Positions 24,097 through 34,129 of a stretch of 64,000 nt of DNA are shown in pieces. A program made the translations under genes and the position numbers. The DNA comes from Oncomelania hupensis (lineage: Eukaryota; Mollusca; Gastropoda; Littorinimorpha; Pomatiopsidae). The stretch is taken from positions 78,971,262 through 79,035,261 of the forward strand of contig CM072511.1 in NCBI GenBank assembly GCA_036898135.1, read 5' to 3'. Below the pieces are notes generated by a model. It was given only the letters and a program-made list of their open reading frames with translations. It was not told the DNA's origin and ran no database searches. Each line of letters begins with the position of its first letter. The stretch's first letter is position 1.

Positions 24097-24503
24097 TCAC
24101 GCCATAGCCAAGGGTTCAACTGCTACAACAAGCGAGTCAACGTTACGAGAGGCAGTCATCGAGGGTAGCCGCCAACGAGTTGCGTCGAGAGGGGCCAACA
24201 TACTGGGACTACATCCGATAGGTTCGGGTTGACTGCAAGGGCGTGTAGTCGCCGAAGAGTTGCTTCGTGAGCGAACAACAGAGCGGGACTACGTGGCTGC
24301 CGCAGGACTACGTCGAGGGACAGTCTCGGAGCTACATCGCCAGTGTTACAGCGAGCGTCGAGCGGACGTCGCGTCTACTTCAGCACAGGAGCGTATACAT
24401 CAACACCAGCGTGGTGCAGCGTCGCATACGACGAGGACAGCGGGGCCTGCGTCAGCGAAAGCGACTAGTGACAAGCATCAGCGCTACTGCAGAAAGCGTG
24501 CTG

Positions 24504-24599
24504 TTCTAGAACAGTCTAGAAAGGTACAGCACAGTCAAGAACTTTCCAGAAAAAAGAACTCTACAGTCAAGAACTTTCTAGAAAAAGAACTTTCCAGAA
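24504..24599 (+). promoter_or_regulatory. Cluster of heat-shock-element motifs in the leader
   Basis: Three perfect inverted-triplet sites GAAnnTTCnnGAA lie at 24539-24551, 24571-24583 and 24587-24599. A fourth, imperfect one (TTCnnGAAnnGTCnnGAA) is at 24504-24521. All lie just upstream of the gag ATG. The first three share GAACTTTCYAGAA and may have arisen by short duplications. HSF1 binds this motif in animals; binding here is untested. Confidence 0.55.
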
Positions 24600-24607
24600 G
24601 CATCAAG

Positions 24608-26929
24608 ATGGCTGACTTCTGGCAGAAAGGGGTTGAACTAAATCTAAAAGGCAAACAGCTGACGGAGTACGTCAAATGCCAGGAGAGAATATTGCGCGAA
24701 GAAAGAGAAGAACAGCGATGGCGTGAAGAACGAGAATTAGAAGAGCAGCGTCGCCGTGAAGAACGAGAATTAGAAGAGCAGCGTCGCCGTGAAGAACGAG
24801 AATTAGAAGAGCAGCGTCGCCGTGAAGACAGAGAATTTGAACTGAAGCGTCTGGAAATTGAACAGCAGCAGCAAGAAAGAGATCGTCAGTACCAGCTAGA
24901 GTTGGCGCGTATCCAGAACAATCAGCATGCGCCACAAGTCACCAACGACCATACGGCTCCAAAATTGCCAGCTTTCGTCGACGGGAAGGACCAGATCGAC
25001 AGCTATCTGGCGAGATTCGAAAGGTTCGCCGAAAGCTCCAATTGGCAACCTCGAGACTGGGCGATTCGACTGAGTGCACTTCTGACGGGGCAAGCTCTCG
25101 AAGTTTACACCAGACTGTCGAACGATGACGCCAAAAACTACGATGTCTTGAAAGAGGCCCTGTTGCAGTGCTACAACTTTACAGAGAAGGGCTACCGTAA
25201 ACGCTTCCGTGAATGCCGGCCTAAGTCAGACGAGACGCCAAAGCAGATTGTGGAGCGCCTGTCGTCATATCTACACAAGTGGGTGGAGTTATCAGGCGAA
25301 ATGAAGTCTTACGACAGTCTCCATGACCTGATTGTGAAAGAACAATTTCTCAATGCCTGTCACAAGGACTTAGCGACCTACTTAGAAGAACAAAAGCTGC
25401 AGACGCTTAAAGACGTGACTGAGGCTGCCGAAAGATATCTCATCGCTCATGGGAAAACCCTGGGGCTACCCAGCGCGACGAAACATTTTCAGAAGACTGC
25501 AAACCATGGGAACCAGGTCCAAGGGAGCCAGACGAGCCAGAGACAGACGGACTCCACGCCTCCTCCCAGGGAAGGGCACTCAAGAGGCTGTTTTATCTGC
25601 AACGCTACAGACCACAGAGCTGCCAGCTGCCCTCAAAGCAGAAATAGCGGACAGCGGAGCAGTACGGACAATGCAGCGGCGGGCAACCGGCAGAGGCGAT
25701 TCTCCAATCAACGGCAAAACAGTAGATCTGACCATCAAGTGTGCGGCGGGAGCGTCATTCTTCCGAGTGAGACCAAGCGCACAGCTACCCCTGCGGACGT
25801 GCAAGAGTGCATGACCGATGGCCAACTTCTCCTTGCCAACGGAAAATCCATCCCCGTCGTCGCCAGCGCAGCTGTGACCGTCCAGAACATGCCAGTTTCA
25901 AAGGGACGCGTCGGAAATCATGAAGTGACTGTCTTAAGAGACTCTGGCTGCAGTGGGGTCATCGTCAAAGAAGACCTAATCGCTAAAGAACAGTTCACTG
26001 GCGATTTTAAATGGACACTCATGGCCGACAGCAAATGTGTGAGAGCGCCAGTTGCGAAGATTCAAGTCAACACCCCTTTCTACATAGGCGAAGTCGAAGC
26101 GGTTTGCCTGAAGAAGCCGCTGTATGATTTGATAATCGGGAATATCGACGGCGCGAGACGACCCGACAACCCCGATCCAGAGTGGAGTCCTGCCTCAACC
26201 CAACGCGTCGAAGTTGTGGAGGAGGATCCATTGCCATTTCCCGATGGAGACCTTTCAGAGCTGCTACGGGACAATGTGGTTACTCCGGCTCAGCCCTGCC
26301 GACCAGAGATCGTCGGTGCTGTTACTACCAGGGCCCAGGCCAAGAGAGACAAGATGTCTACGCCACTGAAGGTCGCCGACAACTCCAAAGCTGCCATCGT
26401 GGACAGAGATAAGCTGATCCAGCTCCAGGAAGCTGATAGTACTTTAAACAAATACAGGAACCGCCAAGACCACGTGACCAAAGGCAGTGGTACGGTCTAT
26501 TTCGAGGTGAAGGCCAAGATCCTGTACCGAATCTTCCAGCACCCGAGGGTCAACGGAGGGAAACCACTGCATCAAGTCTTGGTACCGTTACCCCTAAGGC
26601 GCCAGGTGATGGAAGTAGCTCATGACTCTATCATGGGAGGTCACCTAGGCATCAGAAAGACGTCAGACAGAATCCAGGCGGTGTTCTACTGGCCAGGGCT
26701 TCATGCGGACGTCAGCCGTTTCTGCCGATCATGTGATATTTGCCAGAAGACCATACCTCGAGGAAGGGTCCCGAAAGTGCCTATGCAGAGGATGCCTCTG
26801 ATCGACCGACCTTTCAAGAGGGTGGCCTTAGACTTAATCGGCGAAATAAGACCTCCGAGTGAAGAAGGTCATCGGTGGGTACTGACTTTAGTGGACTATG
26901 CGACTCGGTACCAGAAGCAGTGCCACTGA
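24608..26929 (+). CDS. Gag-protease-integrase (N-terminal part) polyprotein
   Basis: The frame is open upstream, but the first ATG is at 24608, with A at -3 and G at +4, giving 773 residues. Residues ~20-95 form a charged coiled coil built from an 11-residue repeat (RREERELEEQR). Residues ~118-283 form a capsid-like domain. A CX2CX4HX4C zinc knuckle has C328, C331, H336 and C341 and would bind RNA. The aspartic protease active site is D445-S446-G447, followed by C where A is usual. The integrase HHCC zinc finger has H672, H679, C706 and C709, and the first DDE aspartate is D742. The stop comes 31 residues after D742, at a 1-bp frame break. A programmed shift is unlikely because the homologous frame resumes at the missing base. 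Confidence 0.85.
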   Translation: MADFWQKGVELNLKGKQLTEYVKCQERILREEREEQRWREERELEEQRRREERELEEQRRREERELEEQRRREDREFELKRLEIEQQQQERDRQYQLELARIQNNQHAPQVTNDHTAPKLPAFVDGKDQIDSYLARFERFAESSNWQPRDWAIRLSALLTGQALEVYTRLSNDDAKNYDVLKEALLQCYNFTEKGYRKRFRECRPKSDETPKQIVERLSSYLHKWVELSGEMKSYDSLHDLIVKEQFLNACHKDLATYLEEQKLQTLKDVTEAAERYLIAHGKTLGLPSATKHFQKTANHGNQVQGSQTSQRQTDSTPPPREGHSRGCFICNATDHRAASCPQSRNSGQRSSTDNAAAGNRQRRFSNQRQNSRSDHQVCGGSVILPSETKRTATPADVQECMTDGQLLLANGKSIPVVASAAVTVQNMPVSKGRVGNHEVTVLRDSGCSGVIVKEDLIAKEQFTGDFKWTLMADSKCVRAPVAKIQVNTPFYIGEVEAVCLKKPLYDLIIGNIDGARRPDNPDPEWSPASTQRVEVVEEDPLPFPDGDLSELLRDNVVTPAQPCRPEIVGAVTTRAQAKRDKMSTPLKVADNSKAAIVDRDKLIQLQEADSTLNKYRNRQDHVTKGSGTVYFEVKAKILYRIFQHPRVNGGKPLHQVLVPLPLRRQVMEVAHDSIMGGHLGIRKTSDRIQAVFYWPGLHADVSRFCRSCDICQKTIPRGRVPKVPMQRMPLIDRPFKRVALDLIGEIRPPSEEGHRWVLTLVDYATRYQKQCH

Positions 26930-28137
26930 AGAAGATTGACACTGAAACTGTAGCAGAGGCACTGGTGGACATGTTCAGTAGACTTGGAGTGCCTGAAGAA
27001 ATTCTGACAGACCTCGGGACGCAGTTCGTCTCTGACTGCATGAAGGAGGTCAATAGACTGCTTAGCATCCGGCATTTGACTACGACACCCTACCATCCAA
27101 TGTGCAACGGGCTTGTCGAAAAGTTCAATGCTACGCTGAAGTCCACCCTGAAGAAACTGTGCAGCGAGCAGCCCAGACAATGGCATCGCTACATCAACGC
27201 CTTACTTTTCGCCTACAGAGAAGTACCGCAGGAGTCCACCGGCTTTTCTCCGTTCGAGCTGCTGTACGGAAGAACCATCCGCGGGCCGATGCACATCCTA
27301 AAAGAACTGTGGACGAAAGAAGTAGACACCCCAGAGGTGAAGAACAGTTACCAGTACGTGTTTGAGCTACGGGAGAAGCTGGAGCAGACTCTCGAGATAG
27401 CCAGAGAAAACCTGAAGAAGTCCCAGGACTGTGGAAAGCACTACTACGATCGTAGGGCTGTGAGCAGGAAGTTTAAACCTGGCAACAAAGTGCTGGTGCT
27501 GCTACCTACCGATCATAATAAGTTGCTGATGCAGTGGAAAGGCCCGTACGAAGTGGAGACCGTGGTGGGGATCAACGACTATAAGGTGAAGGTCGGCCAG
27601 CATTCCAAGATATACCACGCCAACCTCCTTAAGCTGTACGTGGAAAGGCCATCAGAGACTGTGCACGCAGCTACAGCAGCTGTGACCGACGACAGCTTTG
27701 ACAGCGAAGAACTGTTGGAACTGGGAGACTTCCACAGCAAAGAAGGCATCAATGACGTTAAGCTAGGACCAAGCTTGACGGAAGGTCAAAAGATGGAGCT
27801 CAAGGACTTTATGGGCGAGTTTTCCCCTAACTTCACTGATGTCCCAGGCTCTACGACTTTGGTCGAACATGAAGTCCACACCCAGACCTGGAAGGAGCAT
27901 CTGCAGACCTTGAGGGAGCTGTTCCACCGTCCCGCAGAAGCCAACCTGACCGTGAGACCCAGCGAATGCATTCTGGGAGCTGACAACGTCGACTGCGTCG
28001 GACATCCGACGGGAGAGGAAGACAACGGAGGACGCACTGACTCCAGGAAAGCCCACGAGATCACTGTCTTTGACCCTGGGCCGATGACGACCGCAACTGA
28101 CGAGGGCGTCGTTTCCTTGCGGTTGAAAGAACATTGA
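26913..28137 (+). pseudogene. Integrase core and C-terminus plus scrambled RT remnant
   Basis: From about 26912 the integrase continues in another frame. The second aspartate is in 'ILTDLGTQF' (27010-27012), and the catalytic glutamate follows exactly 35 residues later in 'LVEKFN', so the D,D-35-E triad is intact across the break. A C-terminal DNA-binding domain follows ('GNKVLVLLP', 'WKGPYEVE', 'YHANLLK', ~27480-27640). Then come the lead-in to RT ('TTLVEHEVHT', ~27855-27880), a thumb-region block ('ANLTVRPSECILGAD', ~27940-27985) and a piece resembling an earlier palm block ('ITVFDPGPM', ~28060-28088). The YxDD-containing palm is absent. The frame ends only 194 bp before the 3' LTR, leaving no room for RNase H. 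Confidence 0.8.
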
Positions 28138-28318
28138 CTGTGTATATGAACTGTGAACATTGACAGTACCCAGAAAGACTTGAAGATGAAAACCACTGAC
28201 TCTGTGTGAATGAACTGAGAACATTGACAGTGTTCGGACAGACTGAAGTAAGTTTTAATTCTGTACTTTGTGCATTACGTTTCAACGTTGTTGAAAGAAA
28301 TTAGGTAAATTTCTTCTT

Positions 28319-28331
28319 GAGTGGGGGGTTA
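28319..28331 (+). promoter_or_regulatory. Polypurine tract
   Basis: GAGTGGGGGG followed by TTA directly precedes the 3' LTR. One T interrupts the purines. It is the expected plus-strand primer for reverse transcription. Confidence 0.6.
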
Positions 28332-28966
28332 TGTTACGTTGAAACGCGAATGATAGTATGGCTGAAGCGTGTACGATAGATCTAATCGTTTCGATTTGCA
28401 AAGTATTCAATAATGGTGTTTATTTACCTTTGATTTGAGTTTGCATTGTTGTTAGGAGAGGCTTTGTATAACGTTGATAATTTGCGTTAGTCGATATTAG
28501 TTGAGAATCTTCTGGATATGCGTGTTTACTCTTGATAGAAACTTCCCGATACATGTCGAAGCAAGAGGTCGTTCTGGAAGATATAAAAATATGTATTGAC
28601 GTAAGTCAGTGATGACGATCTTTTATTCGATTGGTGGCAGTACGTCATTTCTACCGTATTCGAAATCTTTCCGGAAAAGAGAGAGGTTATTTAATCGTGT
28701 GCCGAGATTGTTGTGGAGACAGTAAAGTTGTTGATAGTGATCTGGAGAGTTGCTGTGAAAGTTGTTGAGTTGAATTGAGAATTGTATGCAGTTGTTGATG
28801 TGTGCTGAATAAAAGCGGAAAACTTCATACGTGGACTTTGTGACTTGTATGCTGTTTGAGCAGGCTGTGTGAATAAACGAATCTGAGTTACACCCTATCA
28901 GGAATTCAAGCATCGGGGCTGAATCAGATACTGATAGAAAACACCATCATCAAACTGAGTGTAACA
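28332..28966 (+). repeat. 3' LTR
   Basis: 635 bp, no difference from the 5' LTR found by reading both, ending GTAACA followed by the target duplication CCGAA. Confidence 0.95.
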
Positions 28967-28971
28967 CCGAA

Positions 28972-29275
28972 CATAGCCACTTTCAAGTCCAACTTAAAAA
29001 CTAATATCTTCCTTCAAAATTTTTGATCTCGCCTACCGTCACCATCACCATTTTTTCTTTTCTGATTCAGACCACCGCTGTCACGCCGTACGCCCCCAAA
29101 CCCCTCATTCCTTATATGTTTCATGTTTGTGTTATGTCTTTGCATAATTTATTAGTTTTTCGTTTTTGTTTTATATTCGATTTTAACGTAAAGTGTATAT
29201 ATGCTCGAGGGCTACGCTTTTAACTGATGTCATTAGGAAGAAGCGCTATATAAATACCCTTATTATTATTATTAC
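28972..29275 (+). mobile_element. LINE C-terminal remnant, right part and 3' tail
   Basis: It continues the LINE interrupted at 23440: 'NIATFKSNLKTNIF' and a stop near 29024, then a 3' UTR. It ends GCGCTATATAAATA followed by (TTA)n, a tail style common in marine invertebrate LINEs and SINEs. One base appears to have been lost near the junction, unrelated to the 5-bp duplication. Confidence 0.75.
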
Positions 29276-29538
29276 CACAAGAGCTACGCTGGTAATAACA
29301 TTAACTGCAATAAACCAGTTAAAATATTTTATATACATCAAGTAACTAACTCGTAACTTCAACTATTTGTCAATAGTTCATCGCATGTTTGAGTGATAGA
29401 TGGGTGTTTAGTTTGAGAGAGTGTGTGAAACATGTCAGCATGTATGTTGGTACAGATCGCCGCGCTTTGAGCCTGATTGGTGATTTGGGGAAAAACGCGT
29501 ATGAAGCATCAATAAAGATGATGATGCTGATGTTAATG

Positions 29539-29645
<107 letters not shown>

Positions 29646-29699
29646 TAACGCCTTCACGCCATATTTACGGTTCACAAAATATAGGGTAATCAAGTCTAC

Positions 29700-30439
29700 G
29701 ACGGCCTACTAGCGCCAAACCCAGAGTTACCATTATCACGAAATAATGGAAACTAACCCGTGTTCTGTGTAATTCACATAGATACCGGTAATCCACAGTG
29801 TTAATCAATATTTATTAGTATTTGCCACGCCTTCCTAGCGCCCAAAAATGATAATTACAAATACTATGAGATAATTACAAGTATCATAGGAACATTACAA
29901 TTATTAAAGAATAATTATAATTATCATTTAAAAAAAATACAAAATATCTTCGCGTGATCATGTTTAATTTTCAGTTTTGGCTCTAACAATCCGTCTGGAA
30001 ATGGGCCAAAACTGAAAATTGTAATTCTCCTTTCATAGTTACAATGTGTACGTGTTAATTGTAAATATGTCGTTAATATTTATAATTATTAAATGATATT
30101 TGTAATTATCAGGTTTTGGCGTTAGTAGGCCGTCCTCTTGTGAATTACATAGACCACGTGTTACCTACTATTATCACGATTAAATTGCACGCTTTGGCGT
30201 TAGTAAGCCGCCTTAGTCAGAATTAAGTATGATCCCGTACACAAAGTAATTATGAAGTGAACATTGTAATTATTATGTGATAATTATAATTTTCGGTTTG
30301 GGCGCATGTCCAGGCGGATTGCTAGAGCCAAAACTGAAAATTAAACATGATAACGCGAAGATATTTATAACTTTTCAATGATAATTGTAATTATCTGATG
30401 ATATTTGTAATTATCAGGTTTTGCCGCTAGTAGGCCGTC
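29700..30439. mobile_element. Foldback-type inverted-repeat element
   Basis: The ends are inverted copies: GACGGCCTACTAGCGCC at 29700 and its complement ending at 30439. A second inverted pair of ~53 bp (29946-29998 with 30310-30362, containing 'AATTTTCAGTTTTGGC') lies inside. Further inverted copies of the terminal motif occur at 30115-30135 and 30187-30205. The interior is AT-rich and non-coding. It resembles a MITE or foldback element; no target duplication is clear. Confidence 0.75.
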
Positions 30440-30563
30440 ATATAAATCAACACACACACACACACACACCCACACCTACACACAAACACACACACACACG
30501 ACACGTAATAATACAGAAAAAAAATCCATTCGTTTAGATTATGCTTTGTATGCTTACACCGAA
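30440..30563. repeat. (CA)n-rich spacer
   Basis: CA repeats at about 30449-30500 abut the foldback element. Confidence 0.8.
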
Positions 30564-30664
30564 GAAGAAGGAGAAGAAGAAGAAGGTCTAAGGAGAAGGA
30601 GAAGAAGAAGAAGAAGAAGAAGAAGAAGAAGAAGAAGAAGAAGAAGAAGAAGAAGAAGAAGAAG

Positions 30665-30732
<68 letters not shown>
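30564..30732 (+). repeat. (GAA)n passing into (CAA)n
   Basis: About 33 GAA-type triplets to 30665 switch to about 22 CAA triplets in the same register. Confidence 0.97.
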
Positions 30733-30959
30733 AGGTTAGACGCATGGAGCGGAGATTTTTTGCGTGTTTATTTTATATTGCTGATAATATGTTTATTTGG
30801 AGACTGGCAGCGAAATAGCCGATTGAAATTTTATGTTTTGTAAATGTTTATCTATAATAATTTGAACCCGACTAGCTATAAAACTGACTATCGTCAATGG
30901 TCATTGGCGAGGAGGGCGCGATGACAGTACACGTACAGTTGTACACATGATAAACTTAC

Positions 30960-31184
30960 CCGGCCATGCGAGGAGGGAATGGAAAGGGCGAAAAGCTGGC
31001 GTACTGGTAGGCGTGCAGTATGCTCCACATAGCTGACATGGGACCGCCACCCGGACCCCCAGGTCCCCCTCCCGGACCCCCACTGCCCCCCGGCATCATC
31101 GTCCCCATGGGGGACAGTGCCCCTGGCATCCCTCCCGGGGGGCAGGGGATGCGGGAGTCGCCGCGACATACGGCGTCCAGGTTG
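30960..31184 (-). CDS. Possible Gly/Pro/Met-rich coding exon of an unidentified gene
   Basis: On the minus strand a 225-nt open segment is bounded by a pyrimidine tract with CTAG acceptor (31185-31190) and a consensus donor GTAAGT (30959-30954). The frame has no stop and encodes glycine/proline repeats, then 'SAMWSILHAYQYASF' and 'SPFPFPPRMAG'. The boundaries imply entry with the third base of a codon and exit after two bases. The region is GC-rich and free of transposons. The composition resembles low-complexity parts of transcription factors or RNA-binding proteins, but I do not recognise the protein. No partner exon was found, so chance remains possible. Confidence 0.4.
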
Positions 31185-31190
31185 CTAGGA

Positions 31191-34129
31191 AGAGGGAACG
31201 AGGCCGACCGAGGACGCCAGAACGCTGGATGCTGTTGGTCGCTGATGGTGATGGTGGTACTTCAAAAATCAGGGTGCCAAAAAGAGATCACAATAACGAC
31301 GACCGTATCGTCAACGATGATGATGATGCTTAAATTGAAGACTTTTTTGGGGAAATAATATTTTGGTTTACAGTAGTTGTTGAGGTCTACAGCAAAAACA
31401 ATCAAACTATTCGAAACACTTTTTAAGTCGACGATGACGATAACATTGAAGACACTTTTGATGCTGGTAGATGTCGCCAAAAAACACAACACACCAGATA
31501 AATCAAACAGGGGGAAAAAAACTTCAATGTCGACGCGGATAATAAAAAAAGAGCAAGTTTGTGCAGCGTTAATGATATCTGGACGCAGATAGGTGTGAGA
31601 AAGAAGTATTACGACATCAACGAAAAACTCGCACACTTTGTTGACACGACGACAGCATGCAGGTAAGCTTGCTCGCTGTCACACACTGTTAACTGTAGTA
31701 TGTGCGGATGTCCTCATTTATGTTTAGAACCCCTTGATACAGGTAAAATAAGTTGAAACAAATCCAGAAATCCACTTACAAGCTCATTGCTGGCGAATCA
31801 AATTAGAAAGTATACCTTGGTGTGCTTTATGAGGCACAAACTGTTCAGAATCAAGTTATTCTCGATCGATATCGCAAAATAATCAAATTGCACCGTAGTT
31901 ATTTTTACCTATAAAAAGGGCCGGGGAAACACACGGAAGCACTAGCCTAGGAGTAAAACTAGACCGTGACTTCAATAATCGATCCCCTCTCACACTTTCG
32001 GGGTTATATCTGTGTGTGTTTCAACGCAGTCATGAACTGGCAGACACTCGGTACACTATAGGATTACATGATTTATTCTTTTATTTTTTCCCTCCACTGG
32101 GGACTACGTTTATAAAGTATTCAAAATCTACCCTGTTTATTCTTCTTCTATTTAAACCGTTCTCTTTAGGCCTCTTTCACGCTTCTCCTCTTTTCTGTCT
32201 TCTAGTTTTCAAGTCGATACCTGTTTGTGGAGTAGACGAGCGCAGAGGCAAATGGTGGTGAAGATTGCAAGGTAAACGAGCAGGCGGTGTTTCACAACAA
32301 GTTCAGTGGGCGACACAACGATTCCCAGTTTAATACCACAGCGATCGATTGATGGCCTGGCCGGAGACCGGCTGCCATCTAAAGCCTTAACTCACGGCGT
32401 CGGCTTACAAATCCTTTTTCTCTTTTAAATGCCACATGCCATTAACACACTAACTTAAAACGTATTATCAGTCGCTGTATGCACACTTACTTATATCCAA
32501 TACAAACTGAGCCGCTTATTGCATGAATAGGGCTACAGAGCAAGTCCTTCTAGGTACGTTCCATTGGCTGCACTCGAGTACCCCCTTAGAAGAGGGGGAA
32601 ATGCCACGGCCGTAAAGTATACAACAAAAACTCGTCGTGGGCGAGCTAGCGCCGGATTAATATCCTCTCCCTTCTCATAAAATACCAGCACCGCGTCATA
32701 AAAATGTATGATGCGCGTAAAGCAAAAAGAAAATGAAATCCTGGCCTTGGGGCGATTGAACTCACTGAAAACACCAAGTCACTCAAAACACAGAAAACGA
32801 CTGGAGTTCTTCCAACACTAAAACCTGAAATCGATTATATGGAGGAAAAGAGACGATTCAAGTTTTATCTGCAAAGCCGTGTGCGCTCAGTAATCTTGTA
32901 AAGAGAAACACACCAGGAAACGGTAAGCACAAACACTCTAGGCGAGAAACTTCTTAACAACGCGGCCGCCAAGTTCACGGCAAAGTTGTGCGACGGAAAT
33001 GGAGCAGAAAGGAGCAGGCAGAAGATCGGAGACCATTTACCAGACACACGCTGCCACGGGCCGTTGAGCGGCGGGACCACAAATAATGAATTAATCGTTG
33101 AGAAACAGAAAGCAGGAAAACGACGGAGGAGGAGGAAGAGGCGAAGGACGCAGGTGAGACAGCAATGTGAGGCAGTGAGGGACAGCGCTGAGACTTCAAA
33201 GCCCAGCAAAGAAGGAAGAGGCTTCTAGAGCCCCCTGGATGCTGGTGGCAGTCACAGAAAGACACACCCGCTAGCTTCAAATCCTGACTAGTAATATAAG
33301 TCCTTCTTCTGTTGTTGCTGGCCACTGACTGAGTCAAGTCTTTGGATGATGCTTTTCCTGCTTTTCCTCCTCCTTTTAATGACGGCGCTGGCTACCGGTA
33401 AAATGTTCGCAGAGGTCCCGTGGCAGTCCGTCCCCCCGCGTCCCGTCCCATCCCGTCCCGTCCGTCGCGCCACTCGTAGCCACGGCAGCAACAGAGGCAG
33501 CAGTCTCAGACGACTGACGCCAGCGGCAGGCAGCACAGAAAACACCGTACCACTCTTCAGCTTGTCTCCTTACTACCGTCTCGTTCTCAATTGTAGACAT
33601 CAGCAGAAAAAAATACACCGCGCACGTGGTTGATTTCTGATAGTCTTATAAGATTCACTTCTAATACCCTCCTTCTTCTTGTAGTTGTAGATAAAGCTGG
33701 GCTACGGTTTTGCTTTCGGGAGTGCTTCTTCTTCTTAAGACATTACCCTTCTGCGCCCCTTAGAGTCACTGGAAGACAAACACATTGCTAGGCAGGCTAG
33801 TAAAGACACTGCGTTCTCCTCTTAAAACACAATCTTTACTGCATCCATGTAACAAATTGCACTTGCGTGTTTATGAGTTTTTCCCTTAGTTTCCTTTAGA
33901 ATTATCATTTATGAACGTTTCCCTTGGAATTATCACCGAGGCTTAATTTCTTTCCTTTCTAGGTAATAAATCTCCTAATATCCAGTGGGTTTTAGTCTAC
34001 TTCTTAACGATACATTAGGCACTGCTGTCAAGACAGAAAAAAAAGATTCCCTTCATCGCATGTCAATGCTTCAGCTACTACTGAGTCATTGAATCGTGAC
34101 GGCCTGAACAGCTACAGTGAAATGCTTCA
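31191..34129. other. Low-repeat region with a GC-richer block; weak exon candidate
   Basis: No transposon is recognised. 32900-33560 is GC-richer, with CCCGTCCC-type words at 33437-33465. At 33346-33397 an ATG-initiated, signal-peptide-like stretch (leucine-rich, ending 'TALATG') runs into GTAAAA, a possible splice donor. It could be a first exon on the plus strand but has no supporting partner. Confidence 0.35.

Larger units (their letters stand above)
23441..28966 (+). mobile_element. Gmr1-like Ty3/Gypsy LTR retrotransposon, complete ends, RT-deleted
   Basis: A 5,526-bp insertion with 635-bp LTRs (23441-24075 and 28332-28966) that I read as identical base for base. The LTRs begin TGTTAC and end GTAACA and are flanked by the perfect duplication CCGAA (23436-23440 and 28967-28971). 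The 4,256-bp interior encodes Gag with a CCHC knuckle, protease and integrase, followed by RT fragments. This protease-integrase-RT order is that of the Gmr1 group rather than ordinary Ty3/Gypsy. The RT catalytic core and RNase H are absent, so this copy needs enzymes from another element. It inserted into a LINE tail. Confidence 0.93.

Noticed and set aside
24260..24607. N-terminal extension of the gag frame
   Set aside because: It has no ATG (the upstream limit is TTG at 24260). The first ATG with a good context is at 24608.
26875..26929. Programmed -1/+1 frameshift between the pol frames
   Set aside because: No slippery sequence or pseudoknot seen; the protein similarity resumes exactly as expected for a single lost base.
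23732..28913. Two identical minus-strand 96-codon frames
   Set aside because: They are the antisense of the two identical LTRs.
33346..33633. 95-residue secreted protein
   Set aside because: Only the first 17 residues look sensible; the rest is Arg/Pro-rich translation of GC-rich simple text. Kept only as a weak first-exon idea.
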